A DNA stretch of 5,674 nt, taken from Thermodesulfovibrionales bacterium. GTDB lineage: Bacteria; Nitrospirota; Thermodesulfovibrionia; Thermodesulfovibrionales; UBA1546. The position numbers were made by a program, and so were the translations under genes. Below, in pieces: positions 1 through 5,674 of this stretch; the first letter of the stretch is position 1; each line of letters begins with the position of its first letter. The notes under the pieces were generated by a model. The model did no database searches. It had not been told where the DNA came from and saw only the letters and a list, made by a program, of their open reading frames with translations. The stretch lies in NCBI GenBank assembly GCA_919901705.1, contig CAKKPR010000328.1, positions 1-5,674 on the forward strand, in the 5' to 3' direction.

Positions 1-1889
1 TATTTTTTAAGTTTGAGAGCTTCCCTTGCCTTATCAATATAATCAAGGGCCATTTCAAGTATTTTTTCCGGATCCGGTTCGAAATGTAAGGCGCCTTTAA
101 ATCTTTCAAACCATACTTCGGTCATTATCCTTGTAACCTCTGCGCTTGCCCCTACAGGTGATTCGCCGCCGAATATTACAGGGACGCCTGACGCTGCAAA
201 ATAGCATCCTATTGCAATCGCCTTCTCGGTTATCCATTCAGGGGCAATACCGACAGCAGGCATGCCGCCTATCTCATCAGAAAGCCCGCCTTCTGCCGCC
301 ATTGCAGTGGCAATGGTAAGAATCCTTGTGTTATCAACACAGGAGCCGAGATGGAGTATCGGCGGAATGCCAATCGCCTCGCACACCTCTCTCAGTCCGG
401 GGCCTGCATTTTCGAGCGCCATCTCAGGGGTTAAAAATCCTGCTGTGCCGCATGACGCTGAACTGCAGCCGGTAGATAAAACAAGGACATCATTTTTAAT
501 CAATTCCAGCGCCAGAAATTTGTGTACGCCCGTGGAAGGGAATCTCGGGTTATCGCATCCTGCCAGTCCTACCGCCCCTCTGATTCTGCCGGCCATAATA
601 GCATCGTTCAACGGCCTGAACGACGCCCTCCATTTCCCGCCCTGCATGTACTCTATATATTCCTGTGAGAAGCCCGCAATAACAGGATACTTTTTCGTAA
701 TATGGCTCCCCCTTTTTTTCCTGTTTGGGAAGTTATCAATCGCAATCCTTACTATCCCCCTCGCTACGTCTTTTGCCCTGTGCTCATCAAAGGGCACATG
801 CTGCGCTCCTGGTATCCTTACTTTATCGGATGTTGTTAAGACTTTGGTATGGAATTTCTTGGAAAGCTCGGTAATGGCAGGCATTATGCACTGCACATCA
901 ACGACCATTGCATCCACAAGCCCTGTCATAATGCCAAGTTCCTGATTTGTAAAACCTCCTGCTGTCGGGATTCCGTGCCTCATCATGACTTCATTGGCAG
1001 TACAGCACATGCCGCCGAGGTTTATTCCCTTTGCGCCCTTTGTTTTGGCATAGGCCACCAGTTCAGGCTCGGATACCACATCCACTATCATCTCGGCCAA
1101 TGACGGTTCATGGCCGTGAATGACCAGGTTGACCTCATCCTCCTTGAATATCCCTAAACTTGCCTCTGCCTTTACAGGCATTGGAGTTCCGAAAAGTATA
1201 TCCGTTATCTCAGTGGAAATCATACTGCCGCCCCATCCATTTGAAAGGGCAGTCTTGAGGCCATGCGTCAATAGGGAGTCGGCATCAGCGTCCATTCCCA
1301 TTGTAGTCCGGTCCAAACATTCTGCAATCTCCCTGTCAATGCCTCTTGGAACAATGCCCCACTTTTTCCATCTTTCCTGGGTCTTCTGGGGCGCCCTTTT
1401 TATAAAATTAACAGCGCCCCTCTGGCGTCCGAAATCCTCTATTAATTTCAGGGCTACATCCTTTGCCACATCATTTACAGGCCTTCCTTCAAACTCTATA
1501 TTAAGATACCCTGCAACCCTGTACAGTTTTTTTACATCCTTTATCTGAAAATCCTTTGCCTCTCCTTCGGCAACTGCAAGCAGGGTAAAGGCCATATCCC
1601 TGCCGTGGTCTCCGTGACAGGCCGTGCCTGCTGCTATCATCCTGACAAGATTCCTTGCTGCAACAGTTGCAAGACTTGCTCCGCAGACTCCCTTTGCTTC
1701 TTCCTCAGCATTTTTCCCTACAAGCCTGCATGGCCCCATATGGCACACCTTGCAGCATGCGCCTGTTTCACCGATTGGACAGGGTTTAAGTTTTTCCGCC
1801 CTATCAAAACAGGTCTCAATTCCCTGGGATTTTCCCCACTCAATTATTTGTTCAGCTTCTTTATTTGCACTTTTTACTGCCTTTTCCAT
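1..1889 (-). CDS. cooS: Ni-Fe carbon monoxide dehydrogenase catalytic subunit (CooS/AcsA), stop codon cut by the window edge
   Basis: This enzyme interconverts CO2 and CO at a Ni-Fe-S C-cluster; beside AcsB it would act as the CODH subunit of the cytoplasmic CODH/ACS complex. Reading the minus strand from ATG 1889-1887 gives 629 uninterrupted codons ending KLKK, followed by 'TA' at positions 2-1, so a TAA or TAG stop is very likely; 629 residues is the usual family length. Cys37 and Cys45 fit the D-cluster, and Cys46, 49, 54 and 69 the B-cluster. C-cluster ligands by family pattern are the HGHEP histidine region (258-260), the GGMCC pair (295-296), Cys334 (VVDVQC), Cys445 (GLAGCDNPR), Cys475 (STGCSSASCG) and Cys517 (HLGSCVDNTR). 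Lys556 (APEWITEK) and His92 (HGDHGR) match the known acid/base residues. The start is fixed by a GGAGGA site four bases upstream. It follows acsB by 129 nt on the same strand and is probably cotranscribed. The second half of the usual histidine tunnel looks altered (see findings). Confidence 0.97.
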   Translation of the reverse strand, partial: MEKAVKSANKEAEQIIEWGKSQGIETCFDRAEKLKPCPIGETGACCKVCHMGPCRLVGKNAEEEAKGVCGASLATVAARNLVRMIAAGTACHGDHGRDMAFTLLAVAEGEAKDFQIKDVKKLYRVAGYLNIEFEGRPVNDVAKDVALKLIEDFGRQRGAVNFIKRAPQKTQERWKKWGIVPRGIDREIAECLDRTTMGMDADADSLLTHGLKTALSNGWGGSMISTEITDILFGTPMPVKAEASLGIFKEDEVNLVIHGHEPSLAEMIVDVVSEPELVAYAKTKGAKGINLGGMCCTANEVMMRHGIPTAGGFTNQELGIMTGLVDAMVVDVQCIMPAITELSKKFHTKVLTTSDKVRIPGAQHVPFDEHRAKDVARGIVRIAIDNFPNRKKRGSHITKKYPVIAGFSQEYIEYMQGGKWRASFRPLNDAIMAGRIRGAVGLAGCDNPRFPSTGVHKFLALELIKNDVLVLSTGCSSASCGTAGFLTPEMALENAGPGLREVCEAIGIPPILHLGSCVDNTRILTIATAMAAEGGLSDEIGGMPAVGIAPEWITEKAIAIGCYFAASGVPVIFGGESPVGASAEVTRIMTEVWFERFKGALHFEPDPEKILEMALDYIDKAREALKLKK

Positions 1890-1893
1890 TTTA

Positions 1894-1899
1894 TCCTCC
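1894..1899 (-). promoter_or_regulatory. Ribosome binding site of cooS
   Basis: On the minus strand GGAGGA stands four bases (TAAA) before ATG 1889-1887. It is a near-perfect Shine-Dalgarno sequence and decides the cooS start. It lies outside the 80-nt palindrome next to it (1922-2001), so the hairpin would not by itself cover it. Confidence 0.85.
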
Positions 1900-1921
1900 A
1901 AAAATCCTACATTTACATTTT

Positions 1922-2001
1922 TGTCATTGCGAGCAAAGCGAAGCAATCTCTGTTGTTCATTTTTTAGATTGCTTCGTCGCTATTCGCTCCTCGCAATGAC
2001 A
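1922..2001. repeat. 80-nt palindromic repeat of the GTCATTGCGAG type in the acsB-cooS gap
   Basis: The outer arms TGTCATTGCGAG (1922-1933) and CTCGCAATGACA (1990-2001) are perfect 12-bp complements. The inner arms CGAAGCAATCT (1939-1949) and AGATTGCTTCG (1966-1976) are perfect 11-bp complements. A 16-nt loop (1950-1965) closes the hairpin, and an asymmetric internal bulge (5 nt against 13 nt, rich in GCGA-like motifs) separates the two stems. From memory, repeats opening GTCATTGCGAG and ending GAAGCAATCT are scattered between genes in many unrelated bacterial genomes and behave like REP or MITE-type palindromes; that family membership is recalled, not searched. The element starts about 17 nt after the acsB stop and ends 32 nt before the cooS start. 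No U-tract follows the stem on either strand, so it is not an ordinary intrinsic terminator. Confidence 0.88.
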
Positions 2002-2018
2002 TCTTAAACCTTATTTTA

Positions 2019-4217
2019 TTATAACATCGGTTCCATACCAAGCGCAGGATGTCCAACACTAGTAAGAAATTCAAGTAATTTTTCTGAATCCTCCGCAACT
2101 GTCTCATCAGCAATCTTGTCAAGAAGGTCCGGCACTCCTTCTTCAGCAGCACGTTTATCAAATTCTTCTTTCAGACTTTCCTTCAGGTTTTTTGTCATCC
2201 ATACGATTCTCTTTATGCCGCCGTCCCCATGAAGGAATTTCTTGCTGACTATGAAGTTTCTTCCTATGCCCATAAATCCTGGGTTCTGAGTCCCTCCGCC
2301 AACACTTCCTGCCAGAGTTGAAAACTTCATTCCGGCAGGCGTCATGCCAGTATGGCCTCTCTGGACTATCATAATCCCGTTAGCCTCAGGGATTATAGCA
2401 ACGATACATTCAAAGCAGCCGCATGATGTCATGGGATTTTCCATAATTGTATAAAGATTCAGTGTCTCGACTGCGCCGCCGGACGCCTTTTTCAGATAAT
2501 CATCAATGCCGACATATCTTCCGAATCTTGCATCCAAAAGATCACCTTTTGCTATAGGCTGGTTTCCGCCTGTAGGATCTATCTCAAAGGCAACCTTTCC
2601 ATCGAGCCAGTTGTAGGCCCCGCACAGACCAAGTCTTTCAGGGCTTATAACACATACATGGCTCGGTGCAAATGACTGACAGAGGAGACAGGAATAAAAT
2701 GTATCAACTGCCTCATCAGTAAGATTTCCAAGCCTGTGGTCGCGCTCCTTATATGCCTTTCTTGCCTCTTCCTGTATAGCAAGGACATCTTTTTCATCCA
2801 CATATATTGTAACCTGAACCTTGTCCACGATGGACTTAAACCTGTGGTGTGACATTGTGGCCTGAACTATACCTATGTGCTCCAGGGTCAATCCGTCTTT
2901 TTTTGCATTATTGCTTATCCTTATCCAGTTAAGGTCACGCTGTCCCATATGCCACAGCCCCTGGGCCTCATTGAGGTTATGGTGTATCTTTCTTTCTATT
3001 ATAGACTCGAAATCCTTCTGCATCTTTCTTCCTGCAACATCAATAACAATGCCAAGCGGCATTTGCCCGCCTTTTTCGAATCTCTCTTGCCAGTTTTCAC
3101 CGACAATAAGGACTTTATTATCCTCTATCTCATCAAGTTCCTTCATTCTTACCCATTCGAACGAAGGGGTCCTCTGTCCGCCAAACTCTATGAACATGTC
3201 TTCTTTTCTTATGCGCTCGCCCTCAAAGGCAGGTCCGTAAGCAACAGGGATAGGAGGCTTCTCCACGGTAATTTTTAATCCTCTGACCTCAATGGACCTC
3301 TGGACTATTTTGCTATGGTCTAACTCCTTGTCAACTTCTTCATAAATACATACGCCTGTTGGATGAATAACAGGGATATCTGTATCGGCAATAGCAGGGA
3401 ATCCCATGTTTATTGCTCCTGCTCCTGTGGTCCATATAATGTCATCCAGAGGCCCGAGAACTATTGCAAAGGCAAAGACCCTGTCCTTCTGGTATTTAAG
3501 GTGCTCTTTATAATCACCGGGCTTTTTGCCTCCGAATATGAGTGATGCCCTTATTGCCCAGTCAGCGGCATAAAGTGTATGCTCTGTGTCGGGCCCCAGA
3601 GGAACAATCCTTGTATCCCATCCCAGTTCAACGCCCTTTCTTAAGAGCTGTTTTGTAACGCTGTTGCCATTAACATGTCCTGAAAGGAATGTCAGGATAT
3701 TTTTTTCCTGAAGCTCTCTTATTATCTTGACTGCAGTGTCATCATCCGGCGCAGCTCCGATAATAGCGGCAAACCCAGGCATTGTCCCGTCAACAAGCTG
3801 GATACCGAGATTTCTCTGGATAGTATCTGTTATAAAACCGTTATAAACATAACCTGTCTCAGGGTCTTTGCAGGGCTCAAGGCCGTTAATGTAACGGACG
3901 GCAAGCAATATCTCTTCTGCAAAAAGTGTTGCCATTCCTGAATCAAGCGCTTCTCCAAGATAGGGCTTCCATAAATGCTCTTCCGGTTCTTCATGGAGTA
4001 ATTCCTTTGCCATACTGAGAGCAACCTTCATATCCGCAAGTGTCTTTACAGGGAAGGCTGTCATTGCATATATCATCGGAAGATAAAAAGCAGTATCAGG
4101 GAATTCGAAAGCAAAGTCCTTGCCTTTTTCAGCAATGGCCTTTTCAAGCATTTCCTCAGCCTGTTTGACTAATTTATTGGCGCCTCTAATGGCAGCAGAG
4201 GCTATTAACTTAGACAT
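2019..4217 (-). CDS. acsB: CO-methylating acetyl-CoA synthase (CODH/ACS subunit AcsB)
   Basis: This enzyme condenses CO from CooS, a methyl group from the corrinoid protein and CoA into acetyl-CoA at the nickel-containing A-cluster. The 732 residues match the long bacterial form (about 729 in Moorella thermoacetica). That form has an N-terminal domain that docks CODH and carries the CO channel (roughly residues 1-315); archaeal CdhC lacks it. A middle domain follows, then the A-cluster domain from about 500. The A-cluster is complete: Cys510, 513, 522 and 532 fit the [4Fe-4S] ligands, with Cys513 also bridging the proximal nickel, and Cys599-Gly600-Cys601 is the distal nickel Cys-Gly-Cys motif. 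All six sit four residues beyond the Moorella numbering. Phe516 in CQSF matches the phenylalanine next to the proximal nickel. The start has a strong GGAGG site, and the gene ends with tandem TAA TAA stops. It lies between acsC (109 nt upstream) and cooS (129 nt downstream), with a palindrome in each gap. No defect is visible. Confidence 0.98.
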   Translation of the reverse strand: MSKLIASAAIRGANKLVKQAEEMLEKAIAEKGKDFAFEFPDTAFYLPMIYAMTAFPVKTLADMKVALSMAKELLHEEPEEHLWKPYLGEALDSGMATLFAEEILLAVRYINGLEPCKDPETGYVYNGFITDTIQRNLGIQLVDGTMPGFAAIIGAAPDDDTAVKIIRELQEKNILTFLSGHVNGNSVTKQLLRKGVELGWDTRIVPLGPDTEHTLYAADWAIRASLIFGGKKPGDYKEHLKYQKDRVFAFAIVLGPLDDIIWTTGAGAINMGFPAIADTDIPVIHPTGVCIYEEVDKELDHSKIVQRSIEVRGLKITVEKPPIPVAYGPAFEGERIRKEDMFIEFGGQRTPSFEWVRMKELDEIEDNKVLIVGENWQERFEKGGQMPLGIVIDVAGRKMQKDFESIIERKIHHNLNEAQGLWHMGQRDLNWIRISNNAKKDGLTLEHIGIVQATMSHHRFKSIVDKVQVTIYVDEKDVLAIQEEARKAYKERDHRLGNLTDEAVDTFYSCLLCQSFAPSHVCVISPERLGLCGAYNWLDGKVAFEIDPTGGNQPIAKGDLLDARFGRYVGIDDYLKKASGGAVETLNLYTIMENPMTSCGCFECIVAIIPEANGIMIVQRGHTGMTPAGMKFSTLAGSVGGGTQNPGFMGIGRNFIVSKKFLHGDGGIKRIVWMTKNLKESLKEEFDKRAAEEGVPDLLDKIADETVAEDSEKLLEFLTSVGHPALGMEPML

Positions 4218-4221
4218 TGTT

Positions 4222-4229
4222 ACCTCCTC
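4222..4229 (-). promoter_or_regulatory. Ribosome binding site of acsB
   Basis: The minus strand reads GAGGAGGT, an almost complete anti-16S match, with its GGAGG core five bases before ATG 4217-4215. It fixes the acsB start. It lies just downstream of the heptamer palindrome (4241-4320), so the hairpin would leave it exposed. Confidence 0.88.
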
Positions 4230-4240
4230 AAATTAAGTAT

Positions 4241-4320
4241 ATGATTCATGATTCACGATACACGATACATGATTTAATATGCGTTTTTTATCGTGCATCA
4301 TGTATCTTGCATCGTGCATC
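4241..4320. repeat. Heptamer-built imperfect palindrome in the acsC-acsB gap
   Basis: On the plus strand 4241-4275 is five consecutive 7-bp units: ATGATTC, ATGATTC, ACGATAC, ACGATAC, ATGATTT. On the minus strand 4320-4286 is another set: GATGCAC, GATGCAA, GATACAT, GATGCAC, GATAAAA. The two blocks are inverted relative to each other. Positions 4254-4273 pair with 4297-4316 at 18 of 20 positions, and on the transcribed strand one of the two differences becomes a G-U pair. Three more pairs (4250-4252 with 4318-4320) extend the stem past one mismatch, and 23 nt (4274-4296) form the loop. The element fills most of the 109-nt gap, beginning 6 nt after the acsC stop. Neither end shows a terminator-like U-tract. 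It is unrelated in sequence to the palindrome after acsB. Confidence 0.85.
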
Positions 4321-4326
4321 CTACTT

Positions 4327-5670
4327 TTATGCTGCCCTGCCCTTTAAGAAAGCCGGCAAGCCATTGGCTTCTCTGGGGCCAACCGTTATTTTCCAGCCTT
4401 CGAGTTTTTCCTCGATAGACCCGCTTAATATCGCAACATATCCCGGGATTATCAATTCCCTGTGCTTCACTTCGTTTTCGATGCCGCTTTCCTTAATGAA
4501 AGCTGCTATCTTTGATGCCGTAAATTTACCCGCTGCCCATGCTGTTAATACGGATAATCCTTCGCAATCCATCACTGCAAGCCTGCTCGGGACCTTGCTG
4601 TTTTCTATCTCACCGGAAACAATAAAATATGTAAGGGAGAAGTTCGTTGTTATCATAAGCGGAGAGTCCTGATTAGGTTCTCCGAGTTTGTATATTTTCT
4701 GCTCCACCTGCATAGGAACCTGCGGGTCAGTATAGATATTCTGCCGCAAAGTAAACAGGGCAAGGTTTTTCCATTTCTCTATGCTGCTCAACACTATTAT
4801 CGAGGCATATTTTGCAATACCTACTGCTGCAATAAGCGCCTCGTGGAGGCTGTCGTCCCTTTGCGCAAAATTAATAACAGGATAACCCAATGCCTTAAAG
4901 TTTTTCTTTATGGCAGCCCTTCTTATCAGGGTGTTATTTCCAATAATGTCCTTTGCCTTTTTTGCGCCTGAGTCTATGACCATATCTTCAACACCGAGTG
5001 ATTTTATTTTTTCAGTTAATCCTGAAAGTTCATCAAGACTATTTGCTGTTACGCCGAGGATTGCCTTTTCTGCCTTTGCTATATTTGCCATTGCATCTGC
5101 ATTTCCGGAATTGGCGCCAAATATAATGGGCCTTTTACCTGTAAAAATCTTTACTGCTGCCTCTGCAGATGAAGGATCTGTCGTGGAAAGTATTACAGGC
5201 ACGTTCGGAGCCTTTGACGAAATAATTTTTGCAGCTGCCTCAAATTTCCCTTTGTCGCCAGAAGCATTTGTGAGCGCAATTGCATCTACTCTCAGTTTCT
5301 GTCCCACCCTGTCAAGTTCTGACGAGAGCACCTCTTCTATTTTCTTTATGATATCGGATTCTGAAAGTGTATCTTTTATCTCAACTGCCAGGACGCATGG
5401 GTTTACAAATTTCTTGTCATGCCTGAAAAGCACTGTCTCTTCGCCCATCTTAACAGCCTTATCGCCTGTGCCAAAGGTAATTGGCCTGACCGGAGGCGCT
5501 GATGCCTCTCCCAGTATTTTTCTTGCTTCTTCTGAAACATCAGGGCATAAATCGAGTGTTGCCTGTCTTTGCGCAAGTTTCATTGCAAAGGCAAGGCATG
5601 TAGGATGCCCGCATTTTTTGCAGTTTGTCTTAGGTAATAATTTAAATATCTCTACGCCTGATAAAGCCAT
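4327..5670 (-). CDS. acsC: Corrinoid iron-sulfur protein, large (gamma) subunit AcsC
   Basis: With AcsD (not in the window) this subunit forms the corrinoid iron-sulfur protein, which takes a methyl group from methyltetrahydrofolate through the AcsE methyltransferase and delivers it to the AcsB A-cluster; it is cytoplasmic. The 447 residues match the family length (about 446). The N-terminal domain binds a low-potential [4Fe-4S] cluster through Cys17, Cys20, Cys25 and Cys42 (CX2CX4CX16C, in TNCKKCGHPTC). A TIM-barrel domain spans about residues 60-325. The C-terminal Rossmann-like cobalamin domain carries the conserved TTNFSLTYF (341-349), MDCEGLSVLTAWAAGK (367-382) and GPREANGLPAFLK (431-443) stretches. 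The ATG at 5670 starts at the expected MALSGVEIFKLLP-type N-terminus. Only AGAG precedes it before the window ends, so its ribosome site is incomplete here. It is the first gene of the visible acsC-acsB-cooS series, but upstream genes of the same operon may lie outside. Confidence 0.96.
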   Translation of the reverse strand: MALSGVEIFKLLPKTNCKKCGHPTCLAFAMKLAQRQATLDLCPDVSEEARKILGEASAPPVRPITFGTGDKAVKMGEETVLFRHDKKFVNPCVLAVEIKDTLSESDIIKKIEEVLSSELDRVGQKLRVDAIALTNASGDKGKFEAAAKIISSKAPNVPVILSTTDPSSAEAAVKIFTGKRPIIFGANSGNADAMANIAKAEKAILGVTANSLDELSGLTEKIKSLGVEDMVIDSGAKKAKDIIGNNTLIRRAAIKKNFKALGYPVINFAQRDDSLHEALIAAVGIAKYASIIVLSSIEKWKNLALFTLRQNIYTDPQVPMQVEQKIYKLGEPNQDSPLMITTNFSLTYFIVSGEIENSKVPSRLAVMDCEGLSVLTAWAAGKFTASKIAAFIKESGIENEVKHRELIIPGYVAILSGSIEEKLEGWKITVGPREANGLPAFLKGRAA

Positions 5671-5674
5671 CTCT

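Noticed and set aside
262..1967. Several plus-strand open frames of 84-227 codons across 262-1967.
   Set aside because: They lie antisense to cooS, whose 629-codon minus-strand frame carries every family motif. Their translations resemble no known protein, and the rightmost ones run into the palindrome at 1922-2001.
1922..2001. Intrinsic terminator between acsB and cooS.
   Set aside because: The hairpin is strong, but the bases after it are AAAAATG on the minus strand and TCTTAAACC on the plus strand. No U-tract follows on either strand.
1964..2161. A minus-strand open frame of 65 codons overlapping the acsB 3' end.
   Set aside because: It is out of frame with acsB, and its tail (SLRGANSDEAI) is a read-through of the GTCATTGCGAG repeat, a common source of spurious short proteins.
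2877..3545. Plus-strand open frames of 60-133 codons inside acsB.
   Set aside because: They are antisense shadows of the intact acsB frame and have no recognisable motifs or ribosome sites.
4231..4266. An internal promoter for acsB, with TATACT at 4241-4236 on the minus strand as a -10 box.
   Set aside because: The hexamer 17 bases upstream (CGTGTA) does not resemble a -35 box, and the region is low-complexity repeat where chance matches are likely.
4217..4672. A plus-strand open frame of 151 codons starting opposite the acsB start.
   Set aside because: Its first part is a translation of the heptamer palindrome (IHDSRYTIHD-like repeats) and the rest is antisense to the 3' end of acsC. It has no ribosome site.

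Overview
The window carries three consecutive genes of the carbonyl (western) branch of the Wood-Ljungdahl pathway, all on the minus strand. In transcription order they are acsC (corrinoid iron-sulfur protein large subunit, 5670-4327), acsB (CO-methylating acetyl-CoA synthase, 4217-2019) and cooS/acsA (Ni-Fe carbon monoxide dehydrogenase catalytic subunit, 1889 to the left edge). Together CooS reduces CO2 to CO, AcsC (with AcsD, not in the window) carries a methyl group on cobalamin, and AcsB joins methyl, CO and CoA into acetyl-CoA; the set also works in reverse. All three frames read through without internal stops or frameshifts, and the metal-binding cysteines known for each family are present.

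Layout from left to right: 1-1889 cooS (minus; only the third base of its probable stop codon is missing); 1890-2018 a gap holding a strong cooS Shine-Dalgarno site and an 80-nt palindromic repeat of the GTCATTGCGAG type; 2019-4217 acsB; 4218-4326 a gap holding a strong acsB Shine-Dalgarno site and a second, different palindrome made of 7-bp tandem units; 4327-5670 acsC; 5671-5674 four bases upstream of acsC. There is no gene-free stretch longer than 129 nt. Long plus-strand frames are antisense shadows of these genes. No tRNA, rRNA, CRISPR array, transposase or convincing promoter is visible.

The organism is most likely an anaerobic bacterium rather than an archaeon. The acetyl-CoA synthase is the long bacterial form with its N-terminal CODH-docking domain, and the genes have strong GGAGG-type ribosome sites and ATG starts. 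Moderate GC content and intergenic palindromes of these two types fit lineages such as Nitrospirota, Desulfobacterota or related uncultured groups, but that placement is inference. The window cannot say whether the pathway runs as acetogenesis, autotrophic CO2 fixation or acetate oxidation.

The enzymes themselves are a well-described system. The less ordinary content is in the two intergenic gaps, each filled by a different palindromic repeat able to fold in the operon mRNA, plus a possible departure in the CooS histidine tunnel.
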